Source of the DNA: Adenophora triphylla var. japonica
Lineage: Eukaryota > Streptophyta > Magnoliopsida > Asterales > Campanulaceae
Reading direction: 5' to 3'
Length of the DNA stretch: 64,000 nt
Assembly: GCA_022495995.1 (NCBI GenBank)
Contig: JAFEMH010007475.1
Span: forward strand, 1 to 64,000
The notes below the pieces were generated by a model, which saw nothing but the letters and a program-made list of their open reading frames with translations, was not told where the DNA came from and did not search any database. Made by a program: the position numbers and the translations under genes. Positions 37,074-48,893 of the stretch are shown here, in pieces (the stretch's first letter is position 1; the number at the start of each line of letters is the position of its first letter).

Positions 37074-38219
37074 TAAAAGTTATCTAATATTCGAATTTTG
37101 ATGTGAATATGCAAGTGAATTATATTAATTAAAAATAATTATTGATAACATTTTGACTTACTAATATGGGTTCTTTCATTTTTTATTTTTTTGTAACCGG
37201 TCAAATAATTCTAGTATTAATTAGCAAATAAATAAATTACCAAATTCGCAATATTAAAAATGAGCTATCAATATTTTTCCAATTTGATGTACCTATATTT
37301 ATAGTTGTTGATGGATGAGAGTTTTATATTCATCTATTAACTATATTTGAACTTGTTTTGATGAAATTGTTGAGTTTTATATTGTTTAATACTATGTAAT
37401 GTCCTATTACAATCTTTTTAGTTACTGTTTGCATGAGAATTAAGAAAAAATGTAGTAAATTAGGCGTTGTGAGTATGAAAAGTGAGGTAATAGAGAGAAA
37501 GTAGGGTAAAAAATAATAATTGAATTGTTATTGTAAGTATAACATATGAGTCCCATTAATATAAACTTAATAAAACATTTTCATGTCCATAATTTGTCCT
37601 ATTTTTTCTTGTATAAATAGAGAATCCTATCCTTTTTTAGATAGACTTTTGAGATAATGAGATATGAGAAAAGGCAATTTAAGTAGATCAATTAAAGTCT
37701 CAACTCATGATCATTCTTGCTTAATTTTATTAGTTTAATATATTTGTTGGGTTATCAAAAATGTTATTATTCTTCCTAATTCTTACATGTTTCAAAAGAC
37801 ATTAATAATAAAGTTGCATGATTTGTGTTTACAATGTGTGAATACTTGCATGAATCAATTTCATGATTATCCACCTTTAGGTAGTTAAATCTTGTTAAAG
37901 TGAGTAGGGTTAGGGCATGATATATGATTCATATTATTGGAAAAAATGTATCAAAAGTACCTCAACTATTGGGGTATTTTTGATTTCATACCAAAAGTCA
38001 TTTTGTTGCATTTGATATACCTGATTTTTTTCCCGTTGCATCTGTGTTATTTGGGACTAACGACATCATTTTTTTTCAGTTAAACGGATATTTACAATGC
38101 ACATGACCCTATTTTTAAGGGTAAAATAAGAATGTCAACAATATAGACATTTAAGGTTCTAAATGTAAAATATTAAAACTAAAAGGTAAACTTATATTTT
38201 AATCTATTTTTTTATATCA
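37074..38219. other. Intergenic, with one dispersed repeat
   Basis: AT-rich. The part 37943-38165 (containing AAAGTCATTTTGTTGCATTT) recurs inverted at about 53225-53443, so it is a dispersed repeat whose ends I could not define. 37430-37610 resembles MITE interiors (GAGTATGAAAAGTGAG). No gene recognised. Confidence 0.55.
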
Positions 38220-40060
38220 TCTATAACTATATAATGGCATAAGTGCAAAGCACTTCAGCACACCCACTCATTTCTCACTCAAACAAGAACCTGCACTAAA
38301 TATAGACTAGATTCATTCCCTCTAATGTCATTTTCTGAATCCACCCCCTTTAAATAATTCTACACTCGAAAATACCCCCAATAAATAACCTGGGTCCTTT
38401 AATATTCCATTTTAATGATTTCTTCTCTATCTCTCTTCTCCCTCTTCCCCCAAACATCTACGCCCTTTACTACAAACGTCGTCGCCATCGTCGCCATCGT
38501 CGCCTCCACCTCTCTCTTGCGCCTTGATTGATGTCTTCCTCTCTCTACTCCCTCTCCAGCGTAACTTCCCACAAAACATCCCCACCCTACGCTACAAACA
38601 CGGTCGCCTCTTTCTCTTTTGTCATGTTGCAACCCCCTCATTCTCTTCTTCCATGGTCGCCGACACTCCCTCTCTTCTTTCTTCAAGCAATTTCACTAAG
38701 ACCAACTGTCGATTCCGAGAAGACAACTGAGCAACAACCGCACAACAGACGGTAATCATCCACGGCTCCCGCGGCTCCCAGGTCTAGAGATGCCTTTTTT
38801 GCCAAGAACGAGCGCATAGTAAGTTTCATAAACCCTAATTTAACTTACTTGATTATGCAATCAATTTACTTGAATTGTCCATTCCAACATTCTATTTGTG
38901 TCTATTTGCACTTTGAGTTTTAAAATTCTCACACACTTTATGAATTTAGATTGTGCAATTGATTAATCACAGAACGCGTAGTTGTTTACTTTGACGTACG
39001 ATGCGGTCGTTAGACAACTGCTTACAGATCTTTAGGAAGTTTATGAAGCAATTCAATCAAATGTAATCAATCTCCCAGTTGTAATTATGAATTCTATTTT
39101 TGCTTTATATGGTTGGCTTAGTTCAATCGACACGATTAATATGGATTACTAGCTCTCTTTCAGGGGAACAGGATATTCGAGAAAATGTTTGGGAACTCTT
39201 CGCCTGATTACTTGCCCTTTGAGTTCAGGGCACTTAAGGTTGCTCTTGTCAACCTCAAAGTTTTATTTAATTTCTGCTATTTGTTAGACTAGTTTAATTA
39301 TAAAGGGCTATATGAAATCAAATCCTCCCAAACCCTTTTATATCCCTCCCAACTTGCCTCTTTGCCTCACGTCACCACAACCGTCCAACCCACACCACCA
39401 TAACCATTATCACCTCCCCCATTGCTTACAAGCTAAACCTCCCTATTTCCGATTGAACAAGTCAACAATCCATCATCACCATTCAGCAAATATAAAACCC
39501 ACAACAAACAAATATCACAAAAACCATTTCAAATCAACTTATATAAACTTATATTTTTGCATTTTGGGGTGAATGAAACCCAGATCTATAGACAAGGCAA
39601 AGAGAGATAAAGAGAGATTGTTTGAGACCAAGAACAATTCCTTATGCCATTCGGTTTGAAGGATAAATAAGGTGACTAAGGTGACGGGTTAGGGATTTGC
39701 CTCAGATTGGTGTATTCGGGGCATTCCGGCCGAAGAAAGTTGTTGTTGCTTTGCTGATTTTAGCCAGAGATGCTTGAATATGTGGTCTTGTAATTTTTGA
39801 TGGTGGGTTGTTGGTGGTTATGGCGGTGATTGTGATGGAGACGGTGGTGGGATTCGTATGGGGGTGACAATGGTGGTGTGGAGGTGGTTGTGTTTGAGGG
39901 TGGCGGTTGTAATGGTGGTAAGGTGCTAGTAATGGTCAAAAAAATGTTGACTTGGTCAACACCCAACTTCAGTTCAACATTTCATAAAATATGCATGCAT
40001 TAAGAAAATATTTTTTACATTTATAAATTTATTAAGAATGTAGAATGAAATAATATAAAA
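38220..40060 (+). mobile_element. Helitron (family 1) 5' end and body, 3' end not found
   Basis: An A then TCTATAACTATATAATGGC at 38220 matches the 5' end of the complete Helitron at 51733 (TCTATAACTATATAAAGGC, then AAGTGCAAAGCACTTCA in both). Helitrons begin with TC and insert between A and T. No plus-strand CTAG terminus with hairpin was found before 40060, where a minus-strand Helitron end lies, so the 3' part is probably displaced or lost. The interior has C-rich (39330-39480) and G-rich (39795-39930) low-complexity tracts and an exon fragment. Confidence 0.55.
39164..39260 (+). pseudogene. Captured exon fragment of an MRS2-type magnesium transporter
   Basis: After an acceptor-like TCTCTTTCAG at 39154-39163 the frame reads GNRIFEKMFGNSS, then PDYLPFEFRALKVAL, closely resembling the segment of plant MRS2-1/MRS2-10 (CorA-like) proteins that precedes the first long helix. 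Similarity fades after VAL. MRS2 proteins are membrane Mg2+ channels with C-terminal GMN motifs; none of that is here. Only about 30 codons remain, inside a Helitron, so gene capture is the simplest reading. Confidence 0.6.
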
Positions 40061-40661
40061 CTAGTGGCCAACCCGTGCTTTGCACGGGATGTTTTTTGGC
40101 AATTTATTTCTAATTTTATGTATAATTAGTAAATAAATGGTACAAAGTGATATTAAATAATTACTATTATAATATTATAAGATGATTTTAATTTATCGTA
40201 GTTGTATCACTACAAGAAAACTGCCAAATAGTGACGGAACAAATTATGTTGCTATTAGCGACGGAATAGCGACGGAATAACGACGAAAGCAAGATAAAAT
40301 GAAAAAAACAGCTACCGACGGATTTAGCGACGGATTTTAGTGACATACATGAATCTGTAGCTAATCCGTCGCAATAGTGGCGCCAAAACAGCCCGCCCAT
40401 TTTAGCGACGGAATAACGACGGATTACAAATTTTTAACGATGGATTTTTTCTGTCGCTATATAAATAAAAAATAAATAAATATTTTTTCTTTTTAAAATT
40501 AGCGACGAATTTAACGACGAATTTTACAAAAATAAATTACCGACGGATATATTTTGTCGCTAAATAATAAAAAATAAAAAAATGTTTTTCTTTTTAAAAT
40601 ACTGATGGAATAGTGACGGATTTAGCGACGAAAATTGTTTTTAAAAAAAAATTAACTTTTT

Positions 40662-41890
40662 TCATTTGTTTATTTTTTTTCTAACTTTTTTATATAACTT
40701 TTTTTAAAAAAACTTCAATACTAAAAAATGTCCAAAATATTTATTTATATTCATAAAAAATAAAAAAACAATAATTTATAAATAAAAATTAATGAATTTT
40801 ACCCGTCCCTGATTTCTTTATTATACTTTCATTTGTTCATTTTTTTTTCTAACTTTTTTATATAACTTTTTGAAAAAAACTTCAATACTAAAAAATGTCC
40901 AAAATATTTATTTGTATTCATAAAAAATAAAAAAAAAAACTATACATTTATAAATAAAAATTAAAGAATTTTACCCTATACCCTATACCCTAAACCCTAA
41001 ACCCTATACCCTATACCCTATACCCTATATACCCTATATAGCCTATACCCTATACCCTATACCATATACCCTATATACCCTATACACTATACACTATACC
41101 ATATACCCTATACCATATACCCTAAACCCTATATACACTATACACTATACCCTATACCCTATACACTATACTCTATACCCTATACCCTATACCCTATATA
41201 CCCTATACCCTATACACTATACACTATACCCTATACCCTATACCATATACCCTATACCCTATACCCTATATACCCTATACCCTATACATTATACACTATA
41301 TACTATACCCTATACCCTATACCCTATATCCTATACCCTATACCCTATACACTATACCCTATACCCTATATCCTATACTATACATTATACCCTATACACT
41401 ATACCATATACACCATACCCTATACCCTATACCCTGTACCCTATACCCTATACCCTGTACCCTATACCCTATACCCTATACCCTATACCCTATACCCTAT
41501 ACCCTATACCCTATACCCTATACCCTATATCCTATACCCTATACCCTATATATACCCTATACCCTATATCCTATACCCTATACCCTATACCCTATACCCA
41601 ATTATACTTTCATTTGTTTAGTTTTTTTCTAACTTTTTTTATATAACTTTTTGAAAAAAACTTAAACACTAAAAAATGTTCAAAATATTTATTTATATTC
41701 ATAAAAAATAAAAAAAAACTATACATTTATTAATAAAAATTAAAGAATTTTACCCGTCCCTGATTTCTTTATTATACTTTCATTTGTTTATTTTTTTTTC
41801 TAACTTTTTTTATATAACATTTTGAAAATAACTTACATACTAAAAAATGTCCAAAATATTTATTTATATTCATAAAAAATAAAAAAAACT
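40662..41890. repeat. Four copies of a ~150-165-bp AT-rich repeat around the telomere-like array
   Basis: Copies at about 40662-40808, 40826-40975, 41605-41755 and 41773-41890 share TTTTTATATAACTTTTT, AAAAAATGTCCAAAATATTT and TTTACCCGTCCCTGATTTC. The telomere-like array lies between the second and third. Confidence 0.85.
40976..41600 (+). repeat. Telomere-like (CCCTATA)n array with CCCTAAA units
   Basis: About 620 bp of 7-bp units, mostly TACCCTA/CCCTATA, with a few canonical plant telomere units (CCCTAAA) near 40990-41000 and 41125, plus CACTATA and CATATAC variants. It lies wholly inside the CACTA element, next to its own ACCCTATACCC-ending 165-bp repeat, so it probably grew there by slippage or unequal exchange rather than marking a chromosome end. 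Confidence 0.95.
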
Positions 41891-42449
41891 ATATGAGGTT
41901 TAGGGTATGAGGGTATATTAATAAGTATTATTAATATTTTAAAAGTATAATTATTTTTTTAATTTATTTTTGAATTGAGATAAATATTTTAGAATTTTTT
42001 TGGTAAGGAAGTTTTTTTTAAAAAAAAAATTATATAAAATAAGTTAGAAATTAACTAAATAAATGAGGGACAGACAATATCCTTCACTATGAGTTTTTTT
42101 TTATGTTTTTTAATAGAGATAAATGTTTTAGACTTTTTTTAGTAAGAAAGTTTTTTTCTAAAAAATTATTTAAAAAAAGTTAGAAAGTAACTAAACAAAT
42201 GATAGTATAACTATTATTATTATTATTATTTCTAACATGTATTATTCAATTATTACTTATTATTAATAATTTATAATATTAGTAATGACCCTTCTTCTAG
42301 ATATTTACTTATTTTATTACTAATTACTATTATTGTTATAATTATTTAATATTTTTATTTATTTTTAATTATTATTATAAGATAATATTATTTTATAATT
42401 ATGATAATTTTTTTTTGTGAAATACAAATAAATATAAGAAGTGACAATA

Positions 42450-43108
42450 CTTCATTGGACACACAAATATTCACTTGGATCACTAGCCTAAAACAATATC
42501 TTCACCATTAAATACATTACATCCAATGGTCCAAATTCATCCCATAAAAATAAAACTACACTTTCCTTTGATTGGCTCATTAATGTTCACATGGATTATC
42601 AATAAATCAATCTACACCATTAATTTCACACTCAAATCCAATGGTCCTAATTCACCCACTTTTTCTAACCCTAAACAAATCCCTCCCTCATTCTTTCTTA
42701 GCACCTCCCTCATTCTTTCTTTTCAATTTTCACCGCCTCCCTCATCTCTCCTTCTCTCTCTTCTTCCTAGAAAGTTGTTGTTGGTGGTGAGAGGGTGGAG
42801 GTGGGCGGAGAAGGGAGGGTGTGGATGAATCTTCCTCTCCCCTAATCCCCAATTCCGCCAACCAAACTTCAATCCCTAACCAAAACAAAAATGGGTAGAA
42901 TCTTCTTCTCTCTCTAGTCGTTTTCAACCCTTAGCCGTCTCCCCTTCATCGTTTTCGGATCAAATCGAATCGAATCTTTAATTTTGTTTTGGTTTTGTTT
43001 TTGGTTTTGGATTTGTGATTGTTCTAGCATAGTTGTTTTTCAGTTTTTTGTTTAGTCTCCAGAAAACGAATCTGGATTGGTTTCCAGTTTCTGGGTGTTC
43101 GATTGTGT

Positions 43109-43154
<46 letters not shown>

Positions 43155-43500
43155 GAGAGATTATATATGCTTTTATAATGAGTGAGTTTGAGATGTGTGT
43201 CTCACAGAGAGAAGAGAGAGGAATTTGTGTGCTGTAAGCTGAGTGATTTATAGCTTTGTGCGTGTTTCTGAGTGATTTTTGGTGTACAAGAGGGAAATTG
43301 CATTTGTACCAGGGATTGAGGGAGTCAGATTTTGTGTTGGCGTGAAATGAGATTAAATTATAGTGTGTGTGCTATAGATGGTTCTGTTTGTTCTTTATTA
43401 TGGGTGATTGACTATTTGACTGATAGAACTTTAATATATGTTAATTGAATATTTTTCTTATGAATTGTCCCGGTGTAGGTGGACATTGGTCTATCAAATG
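42450..43500 (+). other. Gene-leader-like stretch inside the CACTA element
   Basis: CT-rich leader-like sequence (42660-42770), G-rich short frame (42775-42830), then TTTTGTTTTGGTTTTG and a (GA)n run at 43113-43160. The pattern resembles a plant 5' UTR with first exon and intron, as in gene-capturing CACTA elements, but I recognise no protein. Confidence 0.3.
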
Positions 43501-43630
43501 GTACCTAGGATAGAGCTGCTGTTCCAAGTGGTTGTGAATGGTGGTTGTGAAGGGTGGTTAATGGTGGCAGGTGGTGGTTGTGGTATAAGAGAAGTTTAGG
43601 GGACTAAAGTGTGACTCTAGGAAATATCAA

Positions 43631-43766
43631 GGACTGATTTGAGGAAAATAAAACTTAAGGGACTGATTTGAGGAAAATAAAACCTAATGGACTGATTTGA
43701 GAAAAATAAAACCTAATGGACTGATTTGAGAAAAATAAAATTTAAGGGACTGATTTGAGAATATTT

Positions 43767-43820
<54 letters not shown>
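43631..43820. repeat. ~29-bp tandem repeats then (TA)n
   Basis: Five units of GGACTGATTTGAG(G/A)AAAATAAAA with short variable joints, then (TA)n at 43771-43820. Inside the CACTA element. Confidence 0.85.
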
Positions 43821-44679
43821 TTTAATTTAAAATGTAAATTTAGCGACGAAATTGTCCGTCGCTAAAGTCCTCAATTTTTATTTAATAAAAAACTAAAAAG
43901 TATTAAAAATGGTTAATAAAAATAGCGACGGAAATATTGGTCGCTAAATCCGTCGCTAAATTTGTCGTGTGAAAGAAAAAAATGTCGCCTATTTCTCAAA
44001 ATTAGCGACGGAATTTTTTAACTTGCCGACGGAATAATCCGTCGTTACTTTAACGACAGCCCAAAAATCTGTCGTTAATATTTAGCGACAAGGGTTTTAG
44101 CGACAAATTTTTTCCGTCGCTAATCCGTCGCAGAATGCCTTTAACGACGAATTTTTGGCTTTTAGCGACGGATTTTTCCGTCGCTAAAACCTGTTGTTCT
44201 TGTAGTGTATATTTAAATTCAAGATTTTATTTAAGCCACTTACTCTTAACTTATTTTTACCTTTTATTAAGTTTTTATAATTTGGATTTAATACTTGATT
44301 ATATCTTTCACTAAGTTTATAGAAAAAAATGAATTTAACCTTTTTATTTCTGATCCTTTTTTAATTATTATACTTTTTTTGAAACACTTAATTATACTTT
44401 TTAAAAAAAACTATTTAGTTCAAATAATAAACCTAAAGTATAATATCTCATATGTAATAATATGTAATAATTTGATCTCAATTTGTAAAGTAACTTTAAT
44501 TTAGTATGAATGTTTGTTTTTAAATTCAATAAAATTATTTTAGCATTTTTTCTTAATATATTTGAAGAAAGGCATTCAAATATTTCTTATAATGAAATAG
44601 CAACAAAGATAAACAAATTAATAAGTTATAGTGTCGATCTATAAATAATGATATGTATGAGTGAAAGAAATGTCTTCTT

Positions 44680-45830
44680 AAAATAATAAAAAATTAATAA
44701 GGTAAAAAAGAATATTATTAATAATTTCTTGTATATGGAAGAGTTAGCAAATTAAACAGGGAAGAATAAAATAATAGATAAAATATTTTTTTAATTGACA
44801 TACGTAAAAAGAGTGGTAAAAATAAATTAAATGGAGGTTAAAAAGTTAAAATGAGAATGATCAAAATATCCATCATGTGACCTGCACATGACTAATTTCG
44901 TTAAATTTCTAACGTTCTTTTGAATTCTAGGAGCAAAGTGGAATAGTTTTAATATATCAAAGTGAGACAAATTTTGTATGGGGGTGCAAAGTGAAATTTA
45001 ATTTATTATTAAATTTCACTTTGCACATGTATAAAGCCTTTTGAAACAAAAAGGCAACTGTTACAAATGTTTGGGATGAGTTATTATATTAGATTATAAT
45101 TAATTACTAATAAATGAGTGATTGTTCACTATCTTCCTTAGGCATTAGTATATATATTAGAAGAATAGTTATACTAATCTTCATTAGTAGAATACATCAA
45201 TAGAATAAATCTATTGCTTTTAGCCTTTTGAATATATAAAATTGTTTACTTATGCACTTAGCAAATAACTCTCCAGATTATCTTTTCAATTTGCTAAAGT
45301 GATTAAGTAGTATGATTAGCTAAGAAGTGGTAATGAAAAGGCAGTTCAAAGAGTGTCTTGCTAATGTGGCGCCTTAAAATTCAAACTTTAAGTAAACTTT
45401 GTCCATGTGTCACACCCAAGGGCTTTCGCCTTGACTTTTAATACTAGTATAAAAATTAGTCATGTGCATGTCACATGATGAATATTTTGATCATTCTCAT
45501 TTTAACATTTTAACTTCTATTTAATTTATTTTTACCACTCTTTTGACGATTGTCAATTAAAAAAAACATTTTATCTATTATTTTATTCTTCCCATTTTAA
45601 TTTGCTCACTCTTCCATATACAAGAAATTATTAATAATATTCTTTTTTACCTTATTAATTTTTTATTATTTTAAGAAGACATTATTTAATTTTCTAAGTG
45701 GAGTTTTTTTTTTTAATTATTTTCTTAGTGTAGTTAAAAAATATAAATGATGTATTTATCCCGCATGTAATATGCACATGACCAATTTCATTAAATTTCC
45801 AACGTTTGTTAGAAATTTAAATAATGTCAT
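44680..45830. repeat. Inverted pair of a dispersed AT-rich repeat
   Basis: 44680-45000 reads as the reverse complement of 45450-45700 and of 47810-48060 (shared landmarks CTTCCATATACAAGAAATTA and GTCATGTGCA). 45450-45825 and 47817-48172 are direct copies. These are interior and arm sequences of the MITE-like element at 47674-48281. Confidence 0.7.
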
Positions 45831-45832
45831 GG

Positions 45833-47510
45833 CAATTTATTTCTAATTTTATGTATAATTAGTAAATAAATGTCACAAAGTGATATTAAATAATTACTAT
45901 TATAATATTATATGATAATTTTAATTTATTGTAGTTGTATATTTAAATTCAAGATTTTATTTAAGTCACTTATTCTTAACTTATTTTTACCTTTTATTAA
46001 GTTTTTATAATTTGGATTTAATACTTGATTCTATCTTTCACTAAGTTTATGTAAAGAAATGAATTTAACCTTTTTATTTCTGATCCTTTTTTAATTACTA
46101 TACTTTTTTTGAAAGACTTAATTATACTTTTTAAAAACAACTATTTAGTTCAAAGAATAAACCTAAAGTATAATATCTCATATGTAATAATTTGATCTCA
46201 ATTTGTAAAGTACGTTTAATTTAGTATGAATGTTTGCTTTTAAATTCAATAAAATTATTTTAGCACTTTTTTTAATACATGTGAACAAAGGCATTCAAAT
46301 ATTTCTTAGACTGTAATAACAACAAAGAAAGAAAAATTAATAAGTTATAGTGTCGATCCATAAATAATGTAAAAAAATCATTGAATTTTATTTTTCACAC
46401 TTTACATTTGTAATACTCCAATCAATAAAAATATATTTTCATAAATCCACAAATATTGGGAGGAGATAAATTAGGTATATATAAGTTTACTTGAAAAATT
46501 GTACTGTACATCTCGTCTGCTTCAAAACTCGTATCCTTAAGTTGCCAATAACAGACGTACATCTCATAACTAGCTTCTGTGTGCAATACCAATTTATATC
46601 TACAACCATTACAATTATAACATAAATCAGTTTCACAACAATAACACAAACATATGCTATACATCAACTATTCATGTAAAAATAAAGAAGAACGGAGAGG
46701 TGTCTTACGATTTGACTCGAGCATAAAGATAAATCCTGAGAAAGAAAGACACGCTTTAACTTGAGCATAAAGATAGATCATGTGAAAGGCACATAAATGA
46801 TATAAAAAATTGTCTATCTTAAGATAATTAATAAAAAAATAGATAATAGCTCTAAAAATATCATCATGATAAGATCTATATTACAACAGTACATGAAAAC
46901 CATAAAACTAAATTATATCATCAAAGTAAAAACTAAAGGATGAAAATAAAATCAAAAACACAATATGTCAAAAAAATGTTATCATGAAACAAATTTAAAA
47001 GAAGTGGGTTATTTTTTCAGTTTGGAAATTATCGAAAAATTTGTTTCTATGAACTTCGACTCACACTTTTTCATTTCATAAACCATTTTATATATAAGTA
47101 GGCATTTATAGTGGTGTTCAAACATTAATGTTAGCAAAGACACTAACTCTTCAACTTCTATAATCGATATGTTATTGCATGAATAAAAATTATATGATTA
47201 TGGGTAGAAGTGGCAACCCATATTATCAGATGGTTGAGTAACTAATGTCTTTTCATTATCCATGTATGCTTAACAATTTAAAGTGATTGCATGCATGTAA
47301 TAATATAAGTTAAACATCAAATAGATTTGCAATGAATATATTTTAATTATACGTTTGCTAGAGACATTTAAGCTCATAACCTTCATTCTAGCATTTAATT
47401 GTTTAGCGGTTATTCATATAGATTCTTATGAAAAATCTATTCTAATGAATGTATTAAATGAAATAATTATTAAATTTTTTAATGGTTTAATAGTTTAAAT
47501 GTTGGTGACA

Positions 47511-47512
<2 letters not shown>
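45833..47512 (-). mobile_element. Helitron family 2, copy B (truncated)
   Basis: It matches copy C (49213 onward) and copy A from CAATTTATTTCTAATTTTATG on, but lacks the CTAG hairpin end. It lacks ~430 bp that copy C has between 49748 and 50180. A minus-strand frame at 46422-46667 has a counterpart in copy C. No function recognised. Confidence 0.6.

Positions 47513-47574
<62 letters not shown>
47513..47574. repeat. (TA)n microsatellite
   Basis: About 62 bp of pure TA, at the junction between copy B and a plus-strand Helitron-like 5' end (AAGTCAAGGCGGAAGCC). Confidence 0.95.
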
Positions 47575-47578
<4 letters not shown>

Positions 47579-47673
47579 TCAAGGCGGAAGCCTATGGTTA
47601 CGCCACGTGGACAAGTTTTGGAAAAACTTGAAATCTAGAGCGCCACATCGCACCAAATAAATACCTATTTACG

Positions 47674-48281
47674 GACAAAATACATTTACGTCCTCAACTA
47701 TACACCAAATTTCACTTTGCACCCCCATACAAAATTTGTCTCACTTTGATATTAAATGTTAAAACTATTTCAATTTGCTATTTGAATTTAAACGAACGTT
47801 AGAAATTTAACGAAATTAGTCATGTGCAGGTCACATAATGGATATTTTGATCATCCTCATTTTAACTTCCATTTAATTTATTTTTACCACTCTTTTGACG
47901 TACGTCAATTAAAAAAAATACTTTATCTATTATTTTATTCCCCCCTCTTTAATTTGTTCACTCTTCCATATACAAGAAATTAATAATAATATTCTTTTTT
48001 ACCTTATTAAATTTTTATTATTTTAAGAAGACATTATTTAATTTTCTAAGTGGAGTTTTTTTTAATTATTTTCTTAGTGTAGTTAAAAATATATAAATGA
48101 TGCATTTATCCCGCATGTAATATGCACATGACCAATTTCATTAAATTTCCAACGTTTGTTAGAATCTAGGGGACAAAGTGGGATAATTTTACCGGTGGGT
48201 ATCATAGTGAGATGAATTTCGCTCAAGGGTGTAAAATAGGATTTGATGAATAGTTGAGGGGGTAAATATATTTTGACCCCT
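47674..48281. mobile_element. MITE-like element with ~100-bp inverted ends
   Basis: The left end CGGACAAAATACATTTACG and the inverse of the right end, GGGGTCAAAATATATTTACC, continue inverted for ~100 bp (TCAACTAT, CAAATTTCACTTTGCACCC). CCTATTTA lies on both sides, and the uninterrupted site AACCTATTTAATGCTATAAC exists at ~48552, proving insertion. An 8-bp target site suggests hAT or MULE descent. Confidence 0.75.
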
Positions 48282-48730
48282 ATTTAATGCTATAACAATT
48301 AAAACATCCATAAATATTAATTATTTGAAGAATTTATTAGAAAACTACAAAACTTTCTATATTACTCTCATTCTTTTTCTTTTACTTCTACTTGCATTAT
48401 AAGTGGTATTAGTAACCAAATATAAGTACAAATAACAATCTCTATAAAATATATAGTAAAGGAAGAAATTTATGATTATTACACGTGGACAAGTTTTGAA
48501 AAAAACTTGAAATTTAGTGTCACGTGGTGCCACATCAATATGTCTCTCTTGAACCTATTTAATGCTATAACAAATAAAATATCCATGTTTATTAGGAGGC
48601 TTTATTAGGAGACCACAAAACTTTCCATATTTCTCTCATTCATTTTTTGTTCTACTTGTACTAAAAGTGGTATTAGTAACTAAATATGAGTACACATAAT
48701 AATTTTTCAAAAAAAAAATGTAAGAAAAGA

Positions 48731-48893
48731 TTTTTTTTTTCACTACTCACACACACACACACAGAGAAACGCCTAGGAAATTCTAGGGAGAGAAAGCCTT
48801 CCCTCTAACTTATTGGGGGGGGGGGAATTGAACCTATGACCTCCAGGTTGGAAGCCATGAGCTCTGGCCACCAGGCCAAAGCCTGATGGTTCA
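48731..48893 (-). mobile_element. tRNA-derived SINE
   Basis: The minus strand reads TTTGGCCTGGTGGCC (A-box-like), then ATAGGTTCAATTCCC (B box) ~45 nt on, then a body ending in (TG)n and a poly-A-type tail complementary to T10 at 48731-48740. Boundaries are approximate; A-rich sequences on both sides may be the target duplication. It is a different family from the SINE at 3983. Confidence 0.7.

Larger units (their letters stand above)
40208..44207. mobile_element. Non-autonomous CACTA (En/Spm) transposon, 4,000 bp
   Basis: It starts CACTACAAGAAAACTGCC and ends with the inverse of CACTACAAGAACAACAGG, flanked by the 3-bp duplication TAT (40205-40207, 44208-44210). The empty site GTTGTATATTTAAATTC survives in the related copies at ~45935 and ~49310. 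Both ends are packed with TAGCGACGGA motifs in both orientations, typical of CACTA subterminal transposase-binding repeats. There is no transposase. The interior holds a telomere-like array, a ~165-bp repeat family and a gene-leader-like stretch. Confidence 0.95.
40061..45447 (-). mobile_element. Helitron family 2, copy A, interrupted by a CACTA element
   Basis: On the minus strand the 3' terminus is hairpin CCCGTGC-TTT-GCACGGG (40072-40088) then TTGGCCACTAG, followed by T. That is the canonical Helitron end: a stem-loop about 10 nt before CTAG. The other end, near 45447, reads (minus) TATTAAAAGTCAAGGCGAAAG, as in copy C near 52970. Removing the 4,000-bp CACTA leaves ~1.4 kb. No coding sequence. 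Confidence 0.6.

Noticed and set aside
40976..41600. A true chromosome end or neocentromeric array
   Set aside because: The unit is mostly CCCTATA, not the plant CCCTAAA, and the array lies wholly inside a transposon with intact ends.
48800..48893. Possible second tRNA gene
   Set aside because: Same reason: box motifs without a foldable tRNA, and a poly-T/(CA)n tail.
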